NCBI GenBank assembly: GCA_030998225.1
Contig: JAPYXD010000715.1
Coordinates: 1-64,000 of the forward strand
DNA from: Diplolepis rosae
Lineage: Eukaryota > Arthropoda > Insecta > Hymenoptera > Diplolepididae
DNA length: 64,000 bases
Direction: 5' to 3'
Numbering within the stretch: position 1 is the first letter of the stretch; every line of letters begins with the position of its first letter. A program made the translations under genes and the position numbers. A model generated the notes under the pieces. That model worked only from the letters and a program-made list of their open reading frames with translations. It was not told the origin of the DNA and did not search any database. Shown in pieces: positions 51,454-63,753 of the stretch.

Positions 51454-52331
51454 AGGTATAATAATCAATTTAAATGTTATTTGAAATAAGTAGAAATTCA
51501 ACAAAATTGAACAAGATTGGAAAATTAAGTGAAACTGAATGCTGGGTAAATACACTTACTTGAAATTTTTATTAAACGAACGTTGAAAAGTCTTACACAG
51601 GTCACAATTTAAAAAACAAACTCAATTTATATACACTTTGACCCCCATAAGGCCAATGTATAAGACGAAGAAAAGTAAGAGAGATGACAGATGCTATAAT
51701 TCAAAATAAGCGCCTAACGATTTCAAACGCCTAGCACAATAAAGGTATAATAATCAATTATTTTAAACGAAAAATTCAAAATACGCGCCTAGCGATTTCA
51801 AACGCCTAGCACAATAAGGGTATAATAATCAATTATTCTAAACGAAAAATTCAAAATACGCGCCTAGCGATTTCAAACGCCTAGCTCAATAAAGGTATAA
51901 TAATCAATTTAAATGTTATTTGAAATAAGTAGAAATTCAACAAAATTGAACAAGATTGGAAAATTAAGTGAAACTGAATGCTGGGTAAATACACTTACTT
52001 GAAATTTTTATTAAACGAACGTTGAAAAGTCTTACACAGGTCACAATTTAAAAAACAAACTCAATTTATATACACTTTGACCCCCATAAGGCCAATGTAT
52101 AAGACGAAGAAAAGTAAGAGAGATGACAGATGCTATAATTCAAAATAAGCGCCTAACGATTTCAAACGCCTAGCACAATAAAGGTATAATAATCAATTAT
52201 TTTAAACGAAAAATTCAAAATACGCGCCTAGCGATTTCAAACGCCTAGCACAATAAGGGTATAATAATCAATTATTCTAAACGAAAAATTCAAAATACGC
52301 GCCTAGCGATTTCAAACGCCTAGCTCAATAA
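51454..52331 (+). repeat. Monomers 119-120 (B, B)
   Basis: Two 439-bp units, both with aataaggg. Confidence 0.92.
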
Positions 52332-52809
52332 AGGTATAATAATCAATTTAAATGTTATTTGAAATAAGTAGAAATTCAACAAAATTGAACAAGATTGGAA
52401 AATTAAATGAAACTGAATGCTGGGTAAATACACTTACTTGAAATTTTTATTAAACGAACGTTGAAAAGTCTTACACAGGTCACAATTTAAAAAACAAACT
52501 CAATTTATATACACTTTGACCCCCATAAGGCCAATGTATAAGACGAAGAAAAGTAAGAGAGATGACAGATGCTATAATTTAATATAAGCGCCTAACGATT
52601 TCAAACGCCTAGCACAATAAAGGTATAATAATCAATTATTTTAAACGAAAAATTCAAAATAAGCGCCTAACGATTTCAAACGCCTAGCCCAATAAAGGTA
52701 TAATAATCAATTATTCTAAACGAAAAATTCAAAATACGCGACTAGCGATTTCAAACAAACGAAAAATTCAAAATACGCGACTAGCGATTTCAAACGCCTA
52801 GCTCAATAA
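52332..52809 (+). repeat. Monomer 121, third tttaatata-type unit; 39-bp duplication (478 bp)
   Basis: Subtype C with ataatttaatataagcg, aataagcgcctaacg and cctagcccaat, as in monomers 107 and 116. The last subrepeat has 39 bp duplicated at about 52757-52795 between short aaac repeats. Both copies have cgcgactagcg. Confidence 0.9.
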
Positions 52810-53248
52810 AGGTATAATAATCAATTTAAATGTTATTTGAAATAAGTAGAAATTCAACAAAATTGAACAAGATTGGAAAATTAAGTGAAACTGAATGCTG
52901 GGTAAATACACTTACTTGAAATTTTTATTAAACGAACGTTGAAAAGTCTTACACAGGTCACAATTTAAAAAGCAAACTCAATTTATATACATTTTGACCC
53001 CCATAAGGCCAATGTATAAGACGAAGAAAAGTAAGAGAGATGACAGATGCTATAATTCAAAATAAGCGCCTAACGATTTCAAACGCCTAGCACAATAAAG
53101 GTATAATAATCAATTATTTTAAACGAAAAATTCAAAATACGCGCCTAGCGATTTCAAACGCCTAGCACAATAAAGGTATAATAATCAATTATTCTAAACG
53201 AAAAATTCAAAATACGCGCCTAGCGATTTCAAACGCCTAGCTCAATAA
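52810..53248 (+). repeat. Monomer 122 (B, core variants)
   Basis: A 439-bp unit with aaaaagcaaactc and atacattttgac. The second change is shared with monomers 97 and 98. Confidence 0.92.
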
Positions 53249-54126
53249 AGGTATAATAATCAATTTAAATGTTAATTGAAATAAGTAGAAATTAAACAAA
53301 ATTGAACAAGATTGGAAAATTAAATGAAACTGAATGCTGGGTAAATACACTTACTTGAAATTTTTATTAAACGAACGTTGAAAAGTCTTACACAGGTCAC
53401 AATTTAAAAAACAAACTCAATTTATATACACTTTGACCCCCATAAGGCCAATGTATAAGACGAAGAAAAGTAAGAGAGATGACAGATGCTATAATTCAAA
53501 ATAAGCGCCTAACGATTTCAAACGCCTAGCACAATAAAGGTATAATAATCAATTATTTTAAACGAAAAATTCAAAATACGCGCCTAGCGATTTCAAACGC
53601 CTAGCACAATAAGGGTATAATAATCAATTATTCTAAACGAAAAATTCAAAATACGCGCCTAGCGATTTCAAACGCCTAGCTCAATAAAGGTATAATAATC
53701 AATTTAAATGTTATTTGAAATAAGTAGAAATTCAACAAAATTGAACAAGATTGGAAAATTAAGTGAAACTGAATGCTGGGTAAATACACTTACTTGAAAT
53801 TTTTATTAAACGAACGTTGAAAAGTCTTACACAGGTCACAATTTAAAAAACAAACTCAATTTATATACACTTTGACCCCCATAAGGCCAATGTATAAGAC
53901 GAAGAAAAGTAAGAGAGATGACAGATGCTATAATTCAAAATAAGCGCCTAACGATTTCAAACGCCTAGCACAATAAAGGTATAATAATCAATTATTTTAA
54001 ACGAAAAATTCAAAATACGCGCCTAGCGATTTCAAACGCCTAGCACAATAAGGGTATAATAATCAATTATTCTAAACGAAAAATTCAAAATACGCGCCTA
54101 GCGATTTCAAACGCCTAGCTCAATAA
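53249..54126 (+). repeat. Monomers 123-124 (A, B)
   Basis: Two 439-bp units, both with aataaggg. Confidence 0.92.
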
Positions 54127-54595
54127 AGGTATAATAATCAATTTAAATGTTATTTGAAATAAGTAGAAATTCAACAAAATTGAACAAGATTGGAAAATTA
54201 AGTGAAACTGAATGCTGGGTAAATACACTTACTTGAAATTTTTATTAAACGAACGTTGAAAAGTCTTACACAGGTCACAATTTAAAAAACAAACTCAATT
54301 TATATACACTTTGACCCCCATAAGGCCAATGTATAAGACGAAGAAAAGTAAGAGAGATGACAGATGCTATAATTCAAAATAAGCGCCTAACGATTTCAAG
54401 AATTCAAAATAAGCGCCTAACGATTTCAAACGCCTAGCACAATAAAGGTATAATAATCAATTATTTTAAACGAAAAATTCAAAATACGCGCCTAGCGATT
54501 TCAAACGCCTAGCACAATAAGGGTATAATAATCAATTATTCTAAACGAAAAATTCAAAATACGCGCCTAGCGATTTCAAACGCCTAGCTCAATAA
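54127..54595 (+). repeat. Monomer 125, 30-bp duplication in the interrupted subrepeat (469 bp)
   Basis: Subtype B. Thirty bases of sub0-right are tandemly repeated at 54371-54400 and 54401-54430, and the two copies differ only at their last base (g or a). The joint creates gaattc at 54400. It is the only duplication confined to the right piece of the interrupted subrepeat. Confidence 0.92.
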
Positions 54596-54959
54596 AGGTA
54601 TAATAATCAATTTAAATGTTATTTGAAATAAGTAGAAATTCAACAAAATTGAACAAGATTGGAAAATTAAATGAAACTGAATGCTGGGTAAATACACTTA
54701 CTTGAAATTTTTATTAAACGAACGTTGAAAAGTCTTACACAGGTCACAATTTAAAAAACAAACTCAATTTATATACACTTTGACCCCCATAAGGCCAATG
54801 TATAAGACGAAGAAAAGTAAGAGAGATGACAGATGCTATAATTCAAAATAAGCGCCTAACGATTTCAAACGCCTAGCACAATAAAGGTATAATAATCAAT
54901 TATTTTAAACGAAAAATTCAAAATACGCGCCTAGCGATTTCAAACGCCTAGCTCAATAA
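54596..54959 (+). repeat. Monomer 126, one intact subrepeat (364 bp)
   Basis: Subtype C with a single hybrid subrepeat (attattttaaac front, cctagctc end). Confidence 0.93.
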
Positions 54960-55338
54960 AGGTATAATAATCAATTTAAATGTTATTTGAAATAAGTAGA
55001 AATTCAACAAAATTGAACAAGATTGGAAAATTAAGTGAAACTGAATGCTGGGTAAATACACTTACTTGAAATTTTTATTAAACGAACGTTGAAAAGTCTT
55101 ACACAGGTCACAATTTAAAAAACAAACTCAATTTATATACACTTTGACCCCCATAAGGCCAATGTATAAGACGAAGAAAAGTAAGAGAGATGACAGATGC
55201 TATAATTCAAAATAAGCGCCTAACGATTTCAAACGCCTAGCACAATAAAGGTATAATAATCAATTATTTTAAACGAAAAATTCAAAATACGCGCCTAGCG
55301 ATTTCAAACGCCTAGCTTTCAAACGCCTAGCACAATAA
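54960..55338 (+). repeat. Monomer 127, one subrepeat plus 15 bp (379 bp)
   Basis: Subtype B with one 75-bp copy whose end is repeated: cctagctttcaaacgcctag at about 55311-55330. The unit ends in cctagcac. Confidence 0.9.
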
Positions 55339-55777
55339 AGGTATAATAATCAATTTAAATGTTATTTGAAATAAGTAGAAATTCAACAAAATTGAACAAG
55401 ATTGGAAAATTAAGTGAAACTGAATGCTGGGTAAATACACTTACTTGAAATTTTTATTAAACGAACGTTGAAAAGTCTTACACAGGTCACAATTTAAAAA
55501 ACAAACTCAATTTATATACACTTTGACCCCCATAAGGCCAATGTATAAGACGAAGAAAAGTAAGAGAGATGACAGATGCTATAATTCAAAATAAGCGCCT
55601 AACGATTTCAAACGCCTAGCACAATAAAGGTATAATAATCAATTATTTTAAACGAAAAATTCAAAATACGCGCCTAGCGATTTCAAACGCCTAGCACAAT
55701 AAAGGTATAATAATCAATTATTCTAAACGAAAAATTCAAAATACGCGCCTAGCGATTTCAAACGCCTAGCTCAATAA
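55339..55777 (+). repeat. Monomer 128 (B)
   Basis: Regular 439-bp unit. Confidence 0.92.
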
Positions 55778-56256
55778 AGGTATAATAATCAATTTAAATG
55801 TTATTTGAAATAAGTAGAAATTCAACAAAATTGAACAAGATTGGAAAATTAAGTGAAACTGAATGCTGGGTAAATACACTTACTTGAAATTTTTATTAAA
55901 CGAACGTTGAAAAGTCTTACACAGGTCACAATTTAAAAAACAAACTCAATTTATATACACTTTGACCCCCATAAGGCCAATGTATAAGACGAAGAAAAGT
56001 AAGAGAGATGACAGATGCTATAATTCAAAATAAGCGCCTAACGATTTCAAACGCCTAGCACAATAAAGGTATAATAATCAATTATTTTAAACGCCTAGCA
56101 CAATAAAGGTATAATAATCAATTATTCTAAACGAAAAATTCAAAATACGCGCCTAGCGATTTCAAACGCCTAGCACAATAAAGGTATAATAATCAATTAT
56201 TCTAAACGAAAAATTCAAAATACGCGCCTAGCGATTTCAAACGCCTAGCTCAATAA
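55778..56256 (+). repeat. Monomer 129, extra 40-bp subrepeat remnant (479 bp)
   Basis: Subtype B. A third subrepeat is present with 35 bp deleted at about 56094: attattttaaacg joins directly to cctagcac. The breakpoints lie in the two aaacg motifs of the subrepeat, a 5-bp microhomology. Confidence 0.9.
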
Positions 56257-56695
56257 AGGTATAATAATCAATTTAAATGTTATTTGAAATAAGTAGAAAT
56301 TCAACAAAATTGAACAAGATTGGAAAATTAAGTGAAACTGAATGCTGGGTAAATACACTTACTTGAAATTTTTATTAAACGAACGTTGAAAAGTCTTACA
56401 CAGGTCACAATTTAAAAAACAAACTCAATTTATATACACTTTGACCCCCATAAGGCCAATGTATAAGACGAAGAAAAGTAAGAGAGATGACAGATGCTAT
56501 AATTCAAAATAAGCGCCTAACGATTTCAAACGCCTAGCACAATAAAGGTATAATAATCAATTATTTTAAACGAAAAATTCAAAATACGCGCCTAGCGATT
56601 TCAAACGCCTAGCACAATAAGGGTATAATAATCAATTATTCTAAACGAAAAATTCAAAATACGCGCCTAGCGATTTCAAACGCCTAGCTCAATAA
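56257..56695 (+). repeat. Monomer 130 (B)
   Basis: Regular 439-bp unit with aataaggg. Confidence 0.92.
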
Positions 56696-57166
56696 AGGTA
56701 TAATAATCAATTTAAATGTTATTTGAAATAAGTAGAAATTCAACAAAATTGAACAAGATTGGAAAATTAAGTGAAACTGAATGCTGGGTAAATACACTTA
56801 CTTGAAATTTTTATTAAACGAACGTTGAAAAGTCTTACACAGGTCACAATTTAAAAAACAAACTCAATTTATATACACTTTGACCCCCATAAGGCCAATG
56901 TATAAGACGAAGAAAAGTAAGAGAGATGACAGATGCTATAATTCAAAATAAGCGCCTAACGATTTCAAACGCCTAGCACAATAAAGGTATAATAATCAAT
57001 TATTTTAGCACAATAAAGGTATAATAATCAATTATTTTAAACGAAAAATTCAAAATACGCGCCTAGCGATTTCAAACGCCTAGCACAATAAAGGTATAAT
57101 AATCAATTATTCTAAACGAAAAATTCAAAATACGCGCCTAGCGATTTCAAACGCCTAGCTCAATAA
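56696..57166 (+). repeat. Monomer 131, extra 32-bp subrepeat remnant (471 bp)
   Basis: Subtype B. The first subrepeat stops after attatttt (about 57006), rejoins at agcacaataaagg and is followed by two full copies. This is a third subrepeat with 43 bp deleted. Confidence 0.9.
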
Positions 57167-58483
57167 AGGTATAATAATCAATTTAAATGTTATTTGAAAT
57201 AAGTAGAAATTCAACAAAATTGAACAAGATTGGAAAATTAAGTGAAACTGAATGCTGGGTAAATACACTTACTTGAAATTTTTATTAAACGAACGTTGAA
57301 AAGTCTTACACAGGTCACAATTTAAAAAACAAACTCAATTTATATACACTTTGACCCCCATAAGGCCAATGTATAAGACGAAGAAAAGTAAGAGAGATGA
57401 CAGATGCTATAATTCAAAATAAGCGCCTAACGATTTCAAACGCCTAGCACAATAAAGGTATAATAATCAATTATTTTAAACGAAAAATTCAAAATACGCG
57501 CCTAGCGATTTCAAACGCGTAGCACAATAAAGGTATAATAATCAATTATTCTAAACGAAAAATTCAAAATACGCGCCTAGCGATTTCAAACGCCTAGCTC
57601 AATAAAGGTATAATAATCAATTTAAATGTTAATTGAAATAAGTAGAAATTAAACAAAATTGAACAAGATTGGAAAATTAAGTGAAACTGAATGCTGGGTA
57701 AATACACTTACTTGAAATTTTTATTAAACGAACGTTGAAAAGTCTTACACAGGTCACAATTTAAAAAACAAACTCAATTTATATACACTTTGACCCCCAT
57801 AAGGCCAATGTATAAGACGAAGAAAAGTAAGAGAGATGACAGATGCTATAATTCAAAATAAGCGCCTAACGATTTCAAACGCCTAGCACAATAAAGGTAT
57901 AATAATCAATTATTTTAAACGAAAAATTCAAAATACGCGCCTAGCGATTTCAAACGCCTAGCACAATAAAGGTATAATAATCAATTATTCTAAACGAAAA
58001 ATTCAAAATACGCGCCTAGCGATTTCAAACGCCTAGCTCAATAAAGGTATAATAATCAATTTAAATGTTATTTGAAATAAGTAGAAATTCAACAAAATTG
58101 AACAAGATTGGAAAATTAAGTGAAACTGAATGCTGGGTAAATACACTTACTTGAAATTTTTATTAAACGAACGTTGAAAAGTCTTACACAGGTCACAATT
58201 TAAAAAACAAACTCAATTTATATACACTTTGACCCCCATAAGGCCAATGTATAAGACGAAGAAAAGTAAGAGAGATGACAGATGCTATAATTCAAAATAA
58301 GCGCCTAACGATTTCAAACGCCTAGCACAATAAAGGTATAATAATCAATTATTTTAAACGAAAAATTCAAAATACGCGCCTAGCGATTTCAAACGCCTAG
58401 CACAATAAGGGTATAATAATCAATTATTCTAAACGAAAAATTCAAAATACGCGCCTAGCGATTTCAAACGCCTAGCTCAATAA
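57167..58483 (+). repeat. Regular run: monomers 132-134 (B, F, B)
   Basis: Three 439-bp units. Monomer 132 has cgcgtagcac. Monomer 133 (57606-58044) is the only F mosaic: ttaattg and attaaac (A states) with ttaagtg (B state). Confidence 0.9.
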
Positions 58484-58998
58484 AGGTATAATAATCAATT
58501 TAAATGTTATTTGAAATAAGTAGAAATTCAACAAAATTGAACAAGATTGGAAAATTAAGTGAAACTGAATGCTGGGTAAATACACTTACTTGAAATTTTT
58601 ATTAAACGAACGTTGAAAAGTCTTACACAGGTCACAATTTAAAAAACAAACTCAATTTATATACACTTTGACCCCCATAAGGCCAATGTATAAGACGAAG
58701 AAAAGTAAGAGAGATGACAGATGCTATAATTCAAAATAAGCGCCTAACGATTTCAAACGCCTAGCACAATAAAGGTATAATAATCAATTATTTTAAACGA
58801 AAAATTCAAAATACGCGCCTAGCGATTTCAAACGCCTAGCACAATAAAGGTATAATAATCAATTATTTTAAACGAAAAATTCAAAATACGCGCCTAGCGA
58901 TTTCAAACGCGTAGCACAATAAAGGGTATAATAATCAATTATTCTAAACGAAAAATTCAAAATACGCGACTAGCGATTTCAAACGCCTAGCTCAATAA
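58484..58998 (+). repeat. Monomer 135, three subrepeats plus 1 bp (515 bp)
   Basis: Subtype B. The first two subrepeats are both of the attattttaaac type. The second has cgcgtagcac followed by aataaaggg, one g longer than usual. The last has cgcgactagcg. Confidence 0.92.
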
Positions 58999-59437
58999 AG
59001 GTATAATAATCAATTTAAATGTTATTTGAAATAAGTAGAAATTCAACAAAATTGAACAAGATTGGAAAATTAAGTGAAACTGAATGCTGGGTAAATACAC
59101 TTACTTGAAATTTTTATTAAACGAACGTTGAAAAGTCTTACACAGGTCACAATTTAAAAAACAAACTCAATTTATATACACTTTGACCCCCATAAGGCCA
59201 ATGTATAAGACGAAGAAAAGTAAGAGAGATGACAGATGCTATAATTCAAAATAAGCGCCTAACGATTTCAAACGCCTAGCACAATAAAGGTATAATAATC
59301 AATTATTTTAAACGAAAAATTCAAAATACGCGCCTAGCGATTTCAAACGCCTAGCACAATAAGGGTATAATAATCAATTATTCTAAACGAAAAATTCAAA
59401 ATACGCGCCTAGCGATTTCAAACGCCTAGCTCAATAA
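58999..59437 (+). repeat. Monomer 136 (B)
   Basis: Regular 439-bp unit with aataaggg. Confidence 0.92.
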
Positions 59438-59802
59438 AGGTATAATAATCAATTTAAATGTTATTTGAAATAAGTAGAAATTCAACAAAATTGAACAAGA
59501 TTGGAAAATTAAGTGAAACTGAATGCTGGGTAAATACACTTACTTGAAATTTTTATTAAACGAACGTTGAAAAGTCTTACACAGGTCACAATTTAAAAAA
59601 CAAACTCAATTTATATACACTTTGACCCCCATAAGGCCAATGTATAAGACGAAGAAAAGTAAGAGAGATGACAGATGCTATAATTCAAAATAAGCGCCTA
59701 ACGATTTCAAACGCCTAGCACAATAAAGGTATAATAATCAATTATTTTTAAACGAAAAATTCAAAATACGCGCCTAGCGATTTCAAACGCCTAGCTCAAT
59801 AA
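59438..59802 (+). repeat. Monomer 137, one subrepeat plus 1 bp (365 bp)
   Basis: Subtype B. The single subrepeat reads attatttttaaacg, one t longer than normal (about 59747). Confidence 0.92.
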
Positions 59803-60680
59803 AGGTATAATAATCAATTTAAATGTTATTTGAAATAAGTAGAAATTCAACAAAATTGAACAAGATTGGAAAATTAAGTGAAACTGAATGCTGGGTAAAT
59901 ACACTTACTTGAAATTTTTATTAAACGAACGTTGAAAAGTCTTACACAGGTCACAATTTAAAAAACAAACTCAATTTATATACACTTTGACCCCCATAAG
60001 GCCAATGTATAAGACGAAGAAAAGTAAGAGAGATGACAGATGCTATAATTCAAAATAAGCGCCTAACGATTTCAAACGCCTAGCACAATAAAGGTATAAT
60101 AATCAATTATTTTAAACGAAAAATTCAAAATACGCGCCTAGCGATTTCAAACGCCTAGCACAATAAGGGTATAATAATCAATTATTCTAAACGAAAAATT
60201 CAAAATACGCGCCTAGCGATTTCAAACGCCTAGCTCAATAAAGGTATAATAATCAATTTAAATGTTATTTGAAATAAGTAGAAATTCAACAAAATTGAAC
60301 AAGATTGGAAAATTAAGTGAAACTGAATGCTGGGTAAATACACTTACTTGAAATTTTTATTAAACGAACGTTGAAAAGTCTTACACAGGTCACAATTTAA
60401 AAAACAAACTCAATTTATATACACTTTGACCCCCATAAGGCCAATGTATAAGACGAAGAAAAGTAAGAGAGATGACAGATGCTATAATTCAAAATAAGCG
60501 CCTAACGATTTCAAACGCCTAGCACAATAAAGGTATAATAATCAATTATTTTAAACGAAAAATTCAAAATACGCGCCTAGCGATTTCAAACGCCTAGCAC
60601 AATAAAGGTATAATAATCAATTATTCTAAACGAAAAATTCAAAATACGCGACTAGCGATTTCAAACGCCTAGCTCAATAA
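59803..60680 (+). repeat. Monomers 138-139 (B, B)
   Basis: Two 439-bp units. Monomer 138 has aataaggg and monomer 139 has cgcgactagcg. Confidence 0.92.
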
Positions 60681-61194
60681 AGGTATAATAATCAATTTAA
60701 ATGTTATTTGAAATAAGTAGAAATTCAACAAAATTGAACAAGATTGGAAAATTAAGTGAAACTGAATGCTGGGTAAATACACTTACTTGAAATTTTTATT
60801 AAACGAACGTTGAAAAGTCTTACACAGGTCACAATTTAAAAAACAAACTCAATTTATATACACTTTGACCCCCATAAGGCCAATGTATAAGACGAAGAAA
60901 AGTAAGAGAGATGACAGATGCTATAATTCAAAATAAGCGCCTAACGATTTCAAACGCCTAGCACAATAAAGGTATAATAATCAATTATTTTAAACGAAAA
61001 ATTCAAAATACGCGCCTAGCGATTTCAAACGCCTAGCACAATAAAGGTATAATAATCAATTATTCTAAACGAAAAATTCAAAATACGCGCCTAGCGATTT
61101 CAAACGCCTAGCACAATAAAGGTATAATAATCAATTATTCTAAACGAAAAATTCAAAATACGCGCCTAGCGATTTCAAACGCCTAGCTCAATAA
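60681..61194 (+). repeat. Monomer 140, three intact subrepeats (514 bp)
   Basis: Subtype B with an extra copy of the attattctaaac type. Confidence 0.93.
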
Positions 61195-61633
61195 AGGTAT
61201 AATAATCAATTTAAATGTTATTTGAAATAAGTAGAAATTCAACAAAATTGAACAAGATTGGAAAATTAAATGAAACTGAATGCTGGGTAAATACACTTAC
61301 TTGAAATTTTTATTAAACGAACGTTGAAAAGTCTTACACAGGTCACAATTTAAAAAACAAACTCAATTTATATACACTTTGACCCCCATAAGGCCAATGT
61401 ATAAGACGAAGAAAAGTAAGAGAGATGACAGATGCTATAATTCAAAATAAGCGCCTAACGATTTCAAACGCCTAGCACAATAAAGGTATAATAATCAATT
61501 ATTTTAAACGAAAAATTCAAAATACGCGCCTAGCGATTTCAAACGCCTAGCACAATAAAGGTATAATAATCAATTATTCTAAACGAAAAATTCAAAATAC
61601 GCGCCTAGCGATTTCAAACGCCTAGCTCAATAA
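61195..61633 (+). repeat. Monomer 141 (C)
   Basis: A 439-bp unit of subtype C. Confidence 0.92.
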
Positions 61634-61997
61634 AGGTATAATAATCAATTTAAATGTTATTTGAAATAAGTAGAAATTCAACAAAATTGAACAAGATTGG
61701 AAAATTAAGTGAAACTGAATGCTGGGTAAATACACTTACTTGAAATTTTTATTAAACGAACGTTGAAAAGTCTTACACAGGTCACAATTTAAAAAACAAA
61801 CTCAATTTATATACACTTTGACCCCCATAAGGCCAATGTATAAGACGAAGAAAAGTAAGAGAGATGACAGATGCTATAATTCAAAATAAGCGCCTAACGA
61901 TTTCAAACGCCTAGCACAATAAAGGTATAATAATCAATTATTTTAAACGAAAAATTCAAAATACGCGCCTAGCGATTTCAAACGCCTAGCTCAATAA
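61634..61997 (+). repeat. Monomer 142, one intact subrepeat (364 bp)
   Basis: Subtype B with a single hybrid subrepeat. It lies one unit after a three-subrepeat unit. Confidence 0.93.
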
Positions 61998-63753
61998 AGG
62001 TATAATAATCAATTTAAATGTTATTTGAAATAAGTAGAAATTCAACAAAATTGAACAAGATTGGAAAATTAAGTGAAACTGAATGCTGGGTAAATACACT
62101 TACTTGAAATTTTTATTAAACGAACGTTGAAAAGTCTTACACAGGTCACAATTTAAAAAACAAACTCAATTTATATACACTTTGACCCCCATAAGGCCAA
62201 TGTATAAGACGAAGAAAAGTAAGAGAGATGACAGATGCTATAATTCAAAATAAGCGCCTAACGATTTCAAACGCCTAGCACAATAAAGGTATAATAATCA
62301 ATTATTTTAAACGAAAAATTCAAAATACGCGCCTAGCGATTTCAAACGCCTAGCACAATAAGGGTATAATAATCAATTATTCTAAACGAAAAATTCAAAA
62401 TACGCGCCTAGCGATTTCAAACGCCTAGCTCAATAAAGGTATAATAATCAATTTAAATGTTATTTGAAATAAGTAGAAATTCAACAAAATTGAACAAGAT
62501 TGGAAAATTAAGTGAAACTGAATGCTGGGTAAATACACTTACTTGAAATTTTTATTAAACGAACGTTGAAAAGTCTTACACAGGTCACAATTTAAAAAAC
62601 AAACTCAATTTATATACACTTTGACCCCCATAAGGCCAATGTATAAGACGAAGAAAAGTAAGAGAGATGACAGATGCTATAATTCAAAATAAGCGCCTAA
62701 CGATTTCAAACGCCTAGCACAATAAAGGTATAATAATCAATTATTTTAAACGAAAAATTCAAAATACGCGCCTAGCGATTTCAAACGCCTAGCACAATAA
62801 AGGTATAATAATCAATTATTCTAAACGAAAAATTCAAAATACGCGCCTAGCGATTTCAAACGCCTAGCTCAATAAAGGTATAATAATCAATTTAAATGTT
62901 ATTTGAAATAAGTAGAAATTCAACAAAATTGAACAAGATTGGAAAATTAAGTGAAACTGAATGCTGGGTAAATACACTTACTTGAAATTTTTATTAAACG
63001 AACGTTGAAAAGTCTTACACAGGTCACAATTTAAAAAACAAACTCAATTTATATACACTTTGACCCCCATAAGGCCAATGTATAAGACGAAGAAAAGTAA
63101 GAGAGATGACAGATGCTATAATTCAAAATAAGCGCCTAACGATTTCAAACGCCTAGCACAATAAAGGTATAATAATCAATTATTTTAAACGAAAAATTCA
63201 AAATACGCGCCTAGCGATTTCAAACGCCTAGCACAATAAAGGTATAATAATCAATTATTCTAAACGAAAAATTCAAAATACGCGCCTAGCGATTTCAAAC
63301 GCCTAGCTCAATAAAGGTATAATAATCAATTTAAATGTTAATTGAAATAAGTAGAAATTAAACAAAATTGAACAAGATTGGAAAATTAAATGAAACTGAA
63401 TGCTGGGTAAATACACTTACTTGAAATTTTTATTAAACGAACGTTGAAAAGTCTTACACAGGTCACAATTTAAAAAACAAACTCAATTTATATACACTTT
63501 GACCCCCATAAGGCCAATGTATAAGACGAAGAAAAGTAAGAGAGATGACAGATGCTATAATTCAAAATAAGCGCCTAACGATTTCAAACGCCTAGCACAA
63601 TAAAGGTATAATAATCAATTATTTTAAACGAAAAATTCAAAATACGCGCCTAGCGATTTCAAACGCGTAGCACAATAAAGGTATAATAATCAATTATTCT
63701 AAACGAAAAATTCAAAATACGCGCCTAGCGATTTCAAACGCCTAGCTCAATAA
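61998..63753 (+). repeat. Regular run: monomers 143-146 (B, B, B, A)
   Basis: Four 439-bp units. Monomer 146 (63315) is A with cgcgtagcac, like monomer 11. Confidence 0.92.
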
